The translations under genes and the position numbers were made by a program. Of a stretch of DNA of 64,000 nt, positions 25,336 to 33,934 are shown piece after piece. How positions within the stretch are numbered: the first letter of the stretch is position 1; each line of letters starts with the position of its first letter. The notes under the pieces were generated by a model. The model did no database searches. It was not told where the DNA came from and was given only the letters and a program-made list of their open reading frames with translations. The DNA is from Prochlorococcus sp. AG-347-O22 (GTDB taxonomy: Bacteria; Cyanobacteriota; Cyanobacteriia; PCC-6307; Cyanobiaceae), in the NCBI GenBank assembly GCA_003278845.1, contig QCCX01000001.1:207284-271283 (forward strand), given 5' to 3'.

Positions 25336-26763
25336 ATGCTTAGAAGAGTAATAAATCCTTTCTTACTATTGCCGTTTACTCTAAGTATGAATACTTTTAA
25401 TGTTCTATCTAGCGAAACAAAAAATTACATTGATAATGTGTTAGAAGAAAAATCGAATATTACTTTTGTTGATTATCAAGAAATAGAAAAACTTGTATTA
25501 AATAATCAAGAATTAAAATCATTACAAAACCTAGTATCCTCTGCAAGCTTTAATCTTTCAAGTCAAATTGCCAAAAGATACCCAACCTTAGATTTTCAAG
25601 CCAATGGGTTACCAAAATATGTCGCAGGTAAAAATTACAATAGCAATTCACCTACTTTAAAAACATCACAATTTACGGCTAATCCCTCCCTGAATATTAA
25701 ATGGGATTTAATTGCCCCGCTTAGAGGATCTGAAATTAAAATTGCCAAAACAAATTACAAAATTGCAGAAAATAATTATGAGATTAAGAAAAAAGATTTA
25801 ATTCAAGAAGCAAGAATCAGATATCACAAATACAAAAAGTCATATCAAGATATTCAAAATAAAAAATTCACACTTGATTTATCAACTACAAGTTTAGAAA
25901 ATGCTAAAGCAAAGCTAGATGCTGGAATTGGTACAAAATTTGAAGTTCTTGAAGCAGAAGCTCAATTATCTCGAGATCAACAATCACTTAATGAAAAGAA
26001 AATAGAACATGAAATTAATAAAATTTCTCTTAAAGAGATTCTTAATGTTAAGGGAGATTTCGAAACCAATAAAGAGCAAAATCTTATAGGGTTTTGGAAT
26101 CATAAATTGAATAAGAATATTAATGAAGGTTTGGATAAAAATCTTTCCTTAAAAAACCTTATGCTTCAAAAATCAATCAAAAAGAGCCAAGCAGAGAGCT
26201 TTTTATCTCAAAATAAGCCAAATGTCTATATCAGTAATTCATTATCTAGTACATTTTCAAAGGGTGACTCTTTAGCAACTAATATCGACTATGAAGAATC
26301 TGGATCTAATTATACAAATACCATAAGTCTAAATTTTGCATGGAGTATTTTTGATGGCGGACAAAATAAGAACTCCTACAAATCTAAAATAGCAGATGCA
26401 GAAGCCGAAAAATATGCTTATCAAAATCTTAAAAATGTTTTATCCACAAGTATTAGTCAAGCCTATTTAAATCTTAAATTAAATGAAGAAAAAATAACCT
26501 CTACTCTTAAAGAAATTGAATCTAGCAAAGAGTCTGTAAGGCTTTCCAGACTTAGATATGATGTCGGAATATCAACTCTAAAAGATGTTCTTGTTAGGCA
26601 AAGTGAATTAAGTAATGCGAAATCAAAAAATATTAATGCAATATATAATTACAATCTGAATATAGATGAATTAGAAAGATTAACTTTCCTTGATAAAAGT
26701 AAGAATTGTTTGGGTAGTAATAATACTAAAATTAAGGATAAAGAGTCTATTTGCAATATATAA
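25336..26763 (+). CDS. TolC-like outer membrane efflux protein
   Basis: This is an outer-membrane channel of the TolC/OEP family, used by type I secretion and multidrug export. A signal peptide starts at ATG 25336 (MLRRVINPFLLLPFTLS...). The longer TTG start at 25303 would overlap the upstream gene and precede the signal, so I reject it. The two OEP repeats are visible: NAKAKLDAGIGTKFEVLEAEA and, near the end, SRLRYDVGISTLKDVLVRQSEL. A typical FAWSIFDGG strand and long helices fit the fold. Its inner-membrane partner is not adjacent. Confidence 0.87.
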   Translation: MLRRVINPFLLLPFTLSMNTFNVLSSETKNYIDNVLEEKSNITFVDYQEIEKLVLNNQELKSLQNLVSSASFNLSSQIAKRYPTLDFQANGLPKYVAGKNYNSNSPTLKTSQFTANPSLNIKWDLIAPLRGSEIKIAKTNYKIAENNYEIKKKDLIQEARIRYHKYKKSYQDIQNKKFTLDLSTTSLENAKAKLDAGIGTKFEVLEAEAQLSRDQQSLNEKKIEHEINKISLKEILNVKGDFETNKEQNLIGFWNHKLNKNINEGLDKNLSLKNLMLQKSIKKSQAESFLSQNKPNVYISNSLSSTFSKGDSLATNIDYEESGSNYTNTISLNFAWSIFDGGQNKNSYKSKIADAEAEKYAYQNLKNVLSTSISQAYLNLKLNEEKITSTLKEIESSKESVRLSRLRYDVGISTLKDVLVRQSELSNAKSKNINAIYNYNLNIDELERLTFLDKSKNCLGSNNTKIKDKESICNI

Positions 26764-26765
26764 AG

Positions 26766-27566
26766 ATGAATCCACCAAATTTAAGCAATAAGCAACTACG
26801 TGAATTAGATTCTTTATTTAAATTGGTAAGTGAACGTCAATCAAAAGATTTTGGAAATATTAGCGCCAGCAATAAAGCAGATGGATCATTATTAACAAGT
26901 TGTGATTTATGGAGTGACAAAACAATCGTAGATGGCTTAGCTTCGATAGCTCCGGGTGAAGGCGTCCTAAGTGAAGAAGGGGACAAGTTAATTCCAAATT
27001 CAAAAGCTTACTGGGTGGTCGATCCACTAGATGGGACAACAAATTTTGCTGCAGGTATTCCTTATTGGTCTATATCTGTAGCAAGGTTCGTTGATGGTAA
27101 ACCTCAATCTTCTTTTTTAATAATTCCTACATTGAAAAAAAAGTTTGTATCCATAAAAGGTAAAGGGGTTTGGTTAAATAACAAAAAAATAGATCCTAGC
27201 CAAAATAATCGTCATAGTGAATGCATCTCTTTATGTAGTAGATCAATAAAAATTTTACAAAAAAAACCAAACTCAGTATTTCCTGGCAAAATCAGACTCT
27301 TAGGTGTCTCGAGTTTAAATCTTACTAGTGTAGCGATGGGACAAACTTTCGGAGCAATAGAATCAACCCCTAAGATATGGGATATTGCAGCAGCCTGGCT
27401 GCTATTAGAAGAACTAAATTGTTCTATAAAGTGGTTAGAAACAGATCCTTTAAATTTAGTTTCAGGAGAAGACTTGAGCGATGTTAATTTTCCATTAATT
27501 GCTTGTAGATCTATAGAAAAATTTGAAATTTTAAAGCCATGGGGCAATTTATTATTAGAAAAATAG
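26766..27566 (+). CDS. Inositol monophosphatase family protein
   Basis: This is a metal-dependent sugar or inositol phosphatase of about 266 residues. The motifs are the acidic pair in LSEEGD, the metal-binding WVVDPLDGTTNF and the C-terminal WDIAAAWLLLEE. I chose ATG 26766, which follows the stop of the TolC-like gene by 2 bp; the TTG at 26751 would lie inside that gene. Possible substrates are inositol phosphate, histidinol phosphate or fructose bisphosphate. The sequence does not decide. Confidence 0.87.
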   Translation: MNPPNLSNKQLRELDSLFKLVSERQSKDFGNISASNKADGSLLTSCDLWSDKTIVDGLASIAPGEGVLSEEGDKLIPNSKAYWVVDPLDGTTNFAAGIPYWSISVARFVDGKPQSSFLIIPTLKKKFVSIKGKGVWLNNKKIDPSQNNRHSECISLCSRSIKILQKKPNSVFPGKIRLLGVSSLNLTSVAMGQTFGAIESTPKIWDIAAAWLLLEELNCSIKWLETDPLNLVSGEDLSDVNFPLIACRSIEKFEILKPWGNLLLEK

Positions 27567-27655
27567 TTGCATCATAAAAAAAAATTACTTGAAAAATTTC
27601 TTAATCAGATACAATAAAAATGAAGTAAATAAATAAATATTTGAAGAAAATTAAT

Positions 27656-28570
27656 ATGCAGAGAAGTTCAACATGGGTACTGAAAAGTTTATGGGGAGCT
27701 TGTGAACGATGGAGCAAATCTGACTGTGTTGATTTAAGCGCTGCATTTGCATACTACACACTTCAATCATTTTTTCCCATCCTTTTAATTTCTCTTTCAA
27801 TAGCTTCATGGTTCCTAGGAAAACAAGAAGGATTAGATCAACAAATAATTGCCATTGCTGCTCAGCTTTTACCTCCTTCAGTAGTTGAGTTAGTAGAAAC
27901 GACATTATTTAATTTGATAGATCAAGGTTTTGGGGCAGGTATTCTAGGGGCTATGTTTTTGCTTTTTACAGCAGGAAATGCATATTTATCTCTTCAAAGA
28001 GGTTCAGATAGACTTTGGGAAGACGAAATTCCTTCTAAAAAAGTAAATGCTGCTTGGAGAGTACAAGCTTCGAGGTTTCTCAGAAATAGAGTTGAAGCCT
28101 TTTTAATAGTTTTCTTTATTGGATTTTTAATGGTACTAGATCAGATTAGTGCAAATCTTAGGATGATCCCAAGTAACGTTTTAGAAAATCTTTCAAAATC
28201 TAATAATCTTATTTCTGATTTATTATTAAAGTTACCGGTATTACAAGTTGGTAAGTTTGCAATACCACTAATCGGATTTTCTTTAATGGCTCTTTTATTA
28301 CAAGCCCTCTTACCTAGTCGAAAAGTGCCTTTGAAACCACTTTTACCTGGATCCCTTCTTATTGGAATTGGCCTAACCACTTTGAACCTAGCAGTAAGTA
28401 AAAGTATTCTTTCACTTGGAGCAAGATTTCAAGCATATGGTTTCATTGGAGGTTTTCTTGTACTTACCTTGTGGGTTTGGCTACTAGGAGTGATTTTATA
28501 TTTTGGACAGTGTTGGAGCGTAGTTATTGCTAGTATGACTTTATTGAATAAAAAAAGAAATAATAAATAA
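27656..28570 (+). CDS. YihY/virulence factor BrkB family membrane protein
   Basis: This inner-membrane protein of 304 residues from ATG 27656 (TTG 27641 would add five) belongs to the YihY/BrkB family. The family was once called RNase BN, but that function belongs to another protein. Signature parts are DLSAAFAYYTLQSFFPILLI, the GNAYLSLQRGSDRLWE block and GFLVLTLWVWLLGVILYFGQCW. About six membrane spans are visible. The role is unknown. A zinc-ribbon membrane protein follows 11 bp later. Confidence 0.87.
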   Translation: MQRSSTWVLKSLWGACERWSKSDCVDLSAAFAYYTLQSFFPILLISLSIASWFLGKQEGLDQQIIAIAAQLLPPSVVELVETTLFNLIDQGFGAGILGAMFLLFTAGNAYLSLQRGSDRLWEDEIPSKKVNAAWRVQASRFLRNRVEAFLIVFFIGFLMVLDQISANLRMIPSNVLENLSKSNNLISDLLLKLPVLQVGKFAIPLIGFSLMALLLQALLPSRKVPLKPLLPGSLLIGIGLTTLNLAVSKSILSLGARFQAYGFIGGFLVLTLWVWLLGVILYFGQCWSVVIASMTLLNKKRNNK

Positions 28571-28581
28571 TAATTACTAAG

Positions 28582-28923
28582 ATGAATTCTTTTCTTAAAG
28601 ATAATAAAAATCTTCTTACTTACTCATTAATCGTTTTTATAGTTATTCCAATTTTTGGAATAAACTTTTTCATAAGCTTTATCGGTAATATCCTACTCCT
28701 ATTATTATTAATTCCTTTATTATTAGTAATCTTGGTCTTTATAGGTTTTAACTCTTACAAATCAAAAATTAATAGATGTAATAGTTGCGGTGCTATATCA
28801 ATAGGTTTAAGTGAAAAATGCATGAACTGTGGGGCAAAACTAGACAATATTAGCAATAACAATCAATTTGATAAAAAGCCTAGTGAAAGTACCATTGAAG
28901 TGAAAGCAGAAGAAGTAAAGTAA
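28582..28923 (+). CDS. Small membrane protein with zinc ribbon
   Basis: I do not recognise this 113-residue protein as a named family. Two hydrophobic spans (about residues 14-33 and 34-55) are followed by a cytosolic zinc-ribbon-like motif, CNSCGAISIGLSEKCMNCG (two CxxC pairs), and a charged, disordered tail. Such membrane zinc ribbons are common and usually uncharacterised. It lies 11 bp after the YihY gene and ends 4 bp from the stop of the convergent hli gene. Confidence 0.65.
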   Translation: MNSFLKDNKNLLTYSLIVFIVIPIFGINFFISFIGNILLLLLLIPLLLVILVFIGFNSYKSKINRCNSCGAISIGLSEKCMNCGAKLDNISNNNQFDKKPSESTIEVKAEEVK

Positions 28924-28927
28924 AATA

Positions 28928-29074
28928 CTATCCTATTCCAATTTGTCGAAGAATACTTTGTCCAGTAATTAATTCAGTACCAAGTCCAATCAAAATACCC
29001 ATCATTGCCATACGGCCATTCCATGTCTCCGCAAAATTTACAAAGCCAAATCTTGATTGATTGTCATTATTCAT
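28928..29074 (-). CDS. hli: High-light-inducible protein (Hli), 48 residues
   Basis: This is a one-helix chlorophyll-binding stress protein of the thylakoid, in the CAB/ELIP/HLIP family. The 48 residues read MNNDNQSRFGFVNFAETWNG, then RMAMMG and a hydrophobic helix. The A-E-x-x-N-G-R-x-A-M-x-G signature supplies the Glu, Asn and Arg that bind chlorophyll and pair helices. Hli proteins protect photosystem assembly under high light. The ATG is at 29074. The upstream gap contains AT-rich promoter-like sequence but no clear HLR1 element. Confidence 0.92.
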   Translation of the reverse strand: MNNDNQSRFGFVNFAETWNGRMAMMGILIGLGTELITGQSILRQIGIG

Positions 29075-29141
29075 AATTAACTTGATTGTCTATAAGATAT
29101 TTTAACGTTTTAAGGAAGAATTTATGAAAATAATAAATTAT

Positions 29142-29525
29142 TTATTTAACATGTCTTACACCATCTACAGGTCGATACTCATCTCCTGTTAATTCCTCGT
29201 ATACAATGGCTGGCAATCCTGTATCAAACATTGTTTGCAAAGCTTCTTTTAGCATAGGATTCCAACCTCCAGTACTAACTTTTCCATGTCTAACAGTCCA
29301 ATCCCAAGTCCCTTGAAGATCTCTGGGTAATCTACCATCTCTATCTCTTCGCGCGACTAAGTCTAAAGATTCAACTATACCAACAATAACTGGATTTTTA
29401 CCGTAAGAAGGAGTAAGACTTAGTTCAAGTCTCACGGGATCCTCTTTGACCATTTTTAAACGAAATCTTGGGGGTAACTTAAGAGATCTTAATACCGCTG
29501 AAACAATTTTTGTTCTTAATTCCAA
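29142..29525 (-). CDS. Conserved-looking hypothetical soluble protein
   Basis: I do not recognise this 127-residue protein. It has no membrane span, signal or cysteine. It is richer in Arg, Pro and Gly than its neighbours, with ordered-looking blocks RLELSLTPSYG, DLVARRDRDGRLPRDLQGTW and GLPAIVYEELTGDEYRPVDG. That composition suggests strong purifying selection in an AT-rich genome. Translation starts at TTG 29525. It lies between hli and the DUF2973 gene on the same strand; the function is unknown. Confidence 0.7.
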   Translation of the reverse strand: MELRTKIVSAVLRSLKLPPRFRLKMVKEDPVRLELSLTPSYGKNPVIVGIVESLDLVARRDRDGRLPRDLQGTWDWTVRHGKVSTGGWNPMLKEALQTMFDTGLPAIVYEELTGDEYRPVDGVRHVK

Positions 29526-29548
29526 TTTTTTCTTTAAATATAATTTGA

Positions 29549-29812
29549 TTAATCAGTGGTTGAACCTTTTTCTTCTAAGGTAGAGTCATTGTCATTCGAA
29601 AATCTTACTGTTAATAACTCCTCTTCTGTGATATTTCCTGATTTATCTAAAAGTTCTGGATGTATTGTGTACTTTTTTTGTTTAAAACTGGAAGTACTGA
29701 AACTTTTATTTTTATTATCGGTTATACCCCAACCATTAGACATAACTTTAAAAGCTTTCCAAACTAAATAGGTCAAAGCTGCAGAATATATGATTGGGAA
29801 TAGGATAGTCAT
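29549..29812 (-). CDS. DUF2973-like membrane-anchored protein
   Basis: This 87-residue protein has one N-terminal membrane helix (about residues 3-20). A hydrophilic tail holds the block HPELLDKSGNITEEELLTVRF, the pattern of the cyanobacterial DUF2973 family. The function is unknown. The ATG is at 29812. It is divergent from the htrA gene across 118 bp and is followed by the 127-residue gene after 23 bp, probably on the same transcript. Confidence 0.7.
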   Translation of the reverse strand: MTILFPIIYSAALTYLVWKAFKVMSNGWGITDNKNKSFSTSSFKQKKYTIHPELLDKSGNITEEELLTVRFSNDNDSTLEEKGSTTD

Positions 29813-29930
29813 TAAGCTTATAAATAAAATTGTTAATTATTTTTAATATCATAGCCCGAAAAAAAGAAATTTAGCTATCAAAAGTAAATAAATTATTTTC
29901 TATATTAAATTAATTTTTATATTAGTTATA

Positions 29931-31100
29931 TTGAATTACACTATTTTGTGTATTAAATCTCTCGAAGAAAAAAATTCAAAATTGAAAAGAAACATACATA
30001 AGCTATTAATAATCTCATTAATTCCAATAGGCATTTCATATTCTGTAAAAGTAATATCCCAACCTTTAAGCAAACCAAAAATTAATGAAGTTAGTTTATT
30101 TTCAAACAAATCTTTCATAACTAAAGCTATAGAAAGAACAGGTGCAGCTGTGGTGACGATTGATACTCAAAGATATGTTAAAAAAAGAAATTTTCCAAGA
30201 AATTCTCAACTATTTCTAGACCCATATTTTGAAAGATTTTTTGGATTAGATTTGCCTAACGAAAATCGACCAAGGATAGAGCAAAACCAAGGCAGTGGAT
30301 TTATATTTGCAGATGGACTTGTAATGACCAATTCTCATGTAGTGAATGGATCAGATAAGGTAATTGTTGGTTTAACCAATGGCAAAAAAATAAACGCTAA
30401 ACTGATAGGCCAAGACTCTTTTACTGATTTAGCTGTGCTAAAGATTGAAGGGAAAGGGCCTTGGCCAATAGCAAAATTAGGCGATTCTGACAAGATTAAA
30501 GTTGGTGATTGGGCTATAGCAGTTGGAAATCCATTCGGACTGGAAAACACAGTTACGCTTGGAATTATTAGTAATCTAAATAGAAACGTAACTCAATTAG
30601 GAATATATGATAAAAAACTTGAACTAATACAAACAGACGCTGCTATTAATCCTGGCAATTCTGGAGGTCCACTGTTGAATAGCGATGGAGAAGTAATTGG
30701 TATTAATACGTTGATAAGATCAGGACCAGGAGCGGGTTTGAGTTTCGCAATCCCAATTAATAAAGCTAAGGAAATTGCCTATCAACTTTTAAAAAATGGG
30801 AAAGTAATACATCCTATGATTGGAATTAGCCTAATAGAAGAAAGTATTTCTGAGAGAAAAAATAATGTCGTAAAAGTTGGATATGTAGTACCGAACAGTC
30901 CAGCTGAAAAAAGTGGAATCAAGATAGATGATACTTTAATTAAGATAGGTAATAAAGATATTGAAACCGCATCAGATGTAATAGAACAAATTAGTAAAAA
31001 TGGTATCAAAAAACAACTAAATATATTGTTAAAACGTAAAAATAAATTTATTAATTTAAAAGTAATACCAACTGATATTACTAATCTACAAAATAACTAA
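29931..31100 (+). CDS. Deg/HtrA-type serine protease
   Basis: This periplasmic or lumenal trypsin-like protease handles damaged proteins. The catalytic triad is visible: H136 (TNSHVVNG), D166 (FTDLAVLK) and S244 (NPGNSGGPL). One PDZ domain fills about residues 295-385. A hydrophobic stretch near residues 23-40 acts as a signal or anchor. The first possible start is TTG 29931; TTG 29982, closer to the hydrophobic segment, is an equally good choice. Which of HhoA, HhoB or HtrA it corresponds to cannot be told. Confidence 0.9.
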   Translation: MNYTILCIKSLEEKNSKLKRNIHKLLIISLIPIGISYSVKVISQPLSKPKINEVSLFSNKSFITKAIERTGAAVVTIDTQRYVKKRNFPRNSQLFLDPYFERFFGLDLPNENRPRIEQNQGSGFIFADGLVMTNSHVVNGSDKVIVGLTNGKKINAKLIGQDSFTDLAVLKIEGKGPWPIAKLGDSDKIKVGDWAIAVGNPFGLENTVTLGIISNLNRNVTQLGIYDKKLELIQTDAAINPGNSGGPLLNSDGEVIGINTLIRSGPGAGLSFAIPINKAKEIAYQLLKNGKVIHPMIGISLIEESISERKNNVVKVGYVVPNSPAEKSGIKIDDTLIKIGNKDIETASDVIEQISKNGIKKQLNILLKRKNKFINLKVIPTDITNLQNN

Positions 31101-31105
31101 AAAAT

Positions 31106-31249
31106 TTAATTGTCATTTCGTTTAAGTATTTCCACACATCTAGAAATACATCTACCATCCCTAATATCGCAGGAAGTAATGCATTCAAAATAACTTTCAA
31201 TAGGATCAGAAATTTGAAAATGTTTTTCTTGGAAATCGTAATTTTTCAT
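31106..31249 (-). CDS. 47-residue protein with paired CxxxC motifs
   Basis: A short gene from ATG 31249 encodes 47 residues ending with DPIESYFECITSCDIRDGRC and then ISRCVEILK. The four cysteines form C-x3-C-x6-C-x3-C within one stretch, a layout suited to a helical hairpin held by disulfides or to metal binding. There is no signal peptide. I believe similar small proteins are common in marine picocyanobacteria but know no function. It ends 5 bp from the convergent htrA stop. Confidence 0.65.
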   Translation of the reverse strand: MKNYDFQEKHFQISDPIESYFECITSCDIRDGRCISRCVEILKRNDN

Positions 31250-31360
31250 TTAAATTATTTAAACCTATTTTTGTATTTTTAAGATTAATCAAGGACGGTA
31301 AACTATGTAAAGATAAATGAGTGATCTTACTTAGCTAATTGTAAATTTTATTAAAAGTAA

Positions 31361-32986
31361 TCAAATTTTTTGGCTTTGAGTTTTTTCTAAAAAATATTTG
31401 TAATTGCCTTCATATGAAAATAACTTTGAATCTTTAATTTCAACAATTCTATTTGCAACCTTTGAAATAAAATACCTATCATGAGAAATTATTAATAATG
31501 AACCTTTATAATTTTTAATTGCTAATTCTAAGTTTTCCTTAGATTGCAAATCCAAATGATTAGTTGGTTCGTCCAAAAGAAGGAAATTACTAGGATTAAT
31601 AATCATGAGCGCCAATGCTAATCTTGCCTTTTCTCCCCCACTAAGTTGTTTAATATATTTAAAAACAGTTTCATTTTGAAAGCCAAAACCCCCTAAAAAT
31701 GTTCTAACTTTTTTTTGGGACCATTCTGGAGACTTATTACATATTAAATCAATAACCCTTTCATCAAGTGAAAGTGCTTCAGCCTGATTCTGTTCATAAT
31801 AGCTAGTAATTATATTGTGTTTACCAAGATTAATTTCTCCAATTTCAGGAGATATTTTTTTCATAATAATTTTAAGCAATGTAGATTTGCCGCAGCCATT
31901 AGGTCCCAATATTGCTATTTTCTCCCCTGAAGAAATCTTTAAATTTATATCTAAAAAAAGAATATTATCCTCGAAACTATGAGATAAATTTTTGATATTT
32001 AGAACTAATTTTCCTGAGCGAGGGCATTCTGGAAAATTAAAAACAGGACTTTTTGATTTTGCTATAGGAGCCTCAATTTTAGAAATCTTTTTTAATTGTT
32101 TTTCTCTACTCTTTGCTTGAGAACTTCTATTTGCACTAGCTCTAAATCTATCTATATACCTCTTCTGTAACTCAATTTCTTTTTGTTGTAATTGATATGC
32201 CTTATTTTGTGATTCTTCATTCAAAGATTTCTGTTCTACAAAAAAAGAATAGTTCCCATTATATGTTTCAGATGTTCCTCTATCTATAAAAATAATTTTT
32301 TTACATAATTTATCTAAGAAATATCTATCATGACTAATTATTATAACTGCAATCTTAAGCGATGACAGATATTCTTCCAACCAAAAAATAGTTTCTAAAT
32401 CTAAATGATTAGTTGGTTCATCCAGTAAAAGTAAATCAGGTTTTTGTAGGATTATTTTTCCAAGTGCAACTTTCATCTGCCAACCCCCTGAGAAATTTCC
32501 AACTAATTTATCAGCATCTTCTATAGAAAAACCTAATTTTGGTAAAATTTTTTCTACGTCAGATTGCATTTTATAACCACCTAAAGCTTCAAATTTTGCC
32601 TGATATTTTGCGAGTTGATTTACAAATATTTCAAGTTCATCAGAATTTTTTTTTACATCCAATAATTTCATTTTATTCTCAATTTCTAAAAGTTTAACGG
32701 CAACAATTTGTATATCTTTAAAAGAACTTTCTAATTCCTGTCTCACCGAAAAATTCAAATTACAATCAAACTCCTGTTTCAAATGGGCAATTTTAGGATT
32801 TCCCTCTTTGATGATCTTTCCACTTGTTTGCTCTTCCTCTCCAATTAAGATCTTAAATTGGGTTGATTTACCTGCACCATTAGAACCAACTAGGCCAACT
32901 TTTTCTCCTTTCTTAATCTCCCAACTAATATTTTTTAAAACAACATCTGTAGAATATATTTTGCTTACACCTTCGAATCTAATCAC
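31361..32986 (-). CDS. ABC-F family ATPase (Uup/EttA-like)
   Basis: This soluble protein with two fused ABC domains and no membrane part is a translation-associated ATPase. Domain 1 has Walker A GSNGAGKST and signature FSGGW; domain 2 has GPNGCGKST and LSGGEKARL. Both have LLLDEPTNHLDL. A basic interdomain linker with QSKAREKQLKK-type sequence (residues about 240-300) fits the P-site tRNA interaction motif. The 541 residues are normal. It could act in ribosome rescue or antibiotic resistance; the paralogue type is not settled. The ATG is at 32986. Confidence 0.88.
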   Translation of the reverse strand: MIRFEGVSKIYSTDVVLKNISWEIKKGEKVGLVGSNGAGKSTQFKILIGEEEQTSGKIIKEGNPKIAHLKQEFDCNLNFSVRQELESSFKDIQIVAVKLLEIENKMKLLDVKKNSDELEIFVNQLAKYQAKFEALGGYKMQSDVEKILPKLGFSIEDADKLVGNFSGGWQMKVALGKIILQKPDLLLLDEPTNHLDLETIFWLEEYLSSLKIAVIIISHDRYFLDKLCKKIIFIDRGTSETYNGNYSFFVEQKSLNEESQNKAYQLQQKEIELQKRYIDRFRASANRSSQAKSREKQLKKISKIEAPIAKSKSPVFNFPECPRSGKLVLNIKNLSHSFEDNILFLDINLKISSGEKIAILGPNGCGKSTLLKIIMKKISPEIGEINLGKHNIITSYYEQNQAEALSLDERVIDLICNKSPEWSQKKVRTFLGGFGFQNETVFKYIKQLSGGEKARLALALMIINPSNFLLLDEPTNHLDLQSKENLELAIKNYKGSLLIISHDRYFISKVANRIVEIKDSKLFSYEGNYKYFLEKTQSQKI

Positions 32987-33058
32987 TGTTTTAAAAATAG
33001 AATTTACAAAATCTGTGGCTTATTTACTAAAAAATATTTTGTAGAATAAAATTAAATC

Positions 33059-33235
33059 ATGAAAAGAATAGAACAAATTGTGGTGATTTGCATAGCTGCA
33101 GCTCTTGCAATTCCAAGTTATTGGTTTTTTTGGACTTTGGCTGGTGGAGGTGGCTACAACAAAAGAATAAAACCTATTTCTAATCCAAATAATAATTATT
33201 CGAAACCTTACCCTAAAGACCTCCTCGAGCCTTGA
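33059..33235 (+). CDS. 58-residue small membrane protein
   Basis: A gene just below common length cutoffs, from ATG 33059 to TGA 33235. It encodes a basic start (MKRIEQ), one membrane helix (IVVICIAAALAIPSYWFFWT), a Gly-rich turn AGGGGYNKR, and a polar Pro/Asn tail. I do not recognise it. Coding use resembles real genes, with no rare runs. Its last 23 bp overlap the 3' end of the Nif11-like gene on the other strand. Confidence 0.65.
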   Translation: MKRIEQIVVICIAAALAIPSYWFFWTLAGGGGYNKRIKPISNPNNNYSKPYPKDLLEP

Positions 33236-33443
33236 TCAACCACATTCTAGTTGCTTCATCATCAATAGTACTCAAATATTCAATAACCTCTTCTTTAGTC
33301 ACAGAAATATTTAACTCATTGCCAATATCGCATATTTTATCTAAGGCTTTTTTGGGATTTGTTAAGGCTGTCATAAACAAACTTTGTTTCTTTTTGGAAT
33401 CGTTGGCTATTAACTTATAGAGCTTTTCAGCATTACTGGACAT
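33213..33443 (-). CDS. Nif11-like leader-type small protein
   Basis: The 76-residue protein follows the Nif11 domain pattern: an N-terminal helix, D-S-K-K-K-Q-S-L, ALTNPKKALDKICDIGNELN and a V-T-K-E-E-V second helix. Nif11 domains often serve as leader peptides for modified peptides (as in prochlorosins) and end in Gly-Gly. Here the protein ends KARGGL right before the stop, so no core peptide follows. It may be a free-standing regulator rather than a precursor. There is no modifying enzyme nearby. The ATG is at 33443. Confidence 0.6.
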   Translation of the reverse strand: MSSNAEKLYKLIANDSKKKQSLFMTALTNPKKALDKICDIGNELNISVTKEEVIEYLSTIDDEATRMWLIKARGGL

Positions 33444-33477
33444 GTTTTAAAAATCTATTTATTAATAGATTATTACT

Positions 33478-33816
33478 TCAAGCTACATTTTGTTCATTAT
33501 ATTTATTAAAAGATAAATCATTATCGGTATCTTTTATTTCTTTTGCAGAGGCGTCTGCCATACTTCTTGCATCTAAACACAAAACTTTTCTTAATTTCGC
33601 AAAGTTAGCTGCGTGTGATTTTCTGCCATCTTTTTGAGCATAGTACTCAGATTGCTGAAGAATATGGTGAAGATGAGTTAATAAATATGGACTAATTACA
33701 GCTGATACCAAAACATCACTATTTTCATTTTCATGAGAATTAGAATTAACTAATCTTTTTTTCTTTTTATCAATTATCGACCTTTTAGGAGAATCAAGTT
33801 TTCTTGAATTTTTCAT
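33478..33816 (-). CDS. Hypothetical protein divergent from the RHH regulator
   Basis: I do not recognise this protein. From ATG 33816 it has 112 residues: a Lys/Ser-rich start (MKNSRKLDSPKRSIIDKKKK), an ordered helical middle (PYLLTHLHHILQQSEYYAQK then LRKVLCLDARSMADASAKEI), and a polar tail. Longer starts at 33849 and 33876 add hydrophobic residues and run into the shared promoter, so I prefer the shorter form. It shares its upstream region and an inverted repeat with the RHH gene. Confidence 0.55.
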   Translation of the reverse strand: MKNSRKLDSPKRSIIDKKKKRLVNSNSHENENSDVLVSAVISPYLLTHLHHILQQSEYYAQKDGRKSHAANFAKLRKVLCLDARSMADASAKEIKDTDNDLSFNKYNEQNVA

Positions 33817-33867
33817 GGGACAGTAAAAATAATTAATTAATACGGACATAAACTTCCTTACTAATAA

Positions 33868-33904
33868 TATACACAAAGATAGTATCCTTGACTAACTGTG
33901 TATA
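33868..33904. promoter_or_regulatory. Inverted repeat in the divergent promoter of the RHH regulator
   Basis: TATACACA (33868-33875) and TGTGTATA (33897-33904) form a perfect 8-bp dyad with a 21-bp spacer, half-sites 29 bp apart centre to centre. The right arm overlaps a -10-like TATACT (33901-33906) that would serve the RHH gene at 33935. The left arm covers TATATT-type sequence usable on the minus strand. This is where an autoregulatory operator for a ribbon-helix-helix protein would be expected. Confidence 0.45.
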
Positions 33905-33934
33905 CTTAGAAGTAACAGTTATCAACTTTGACTC

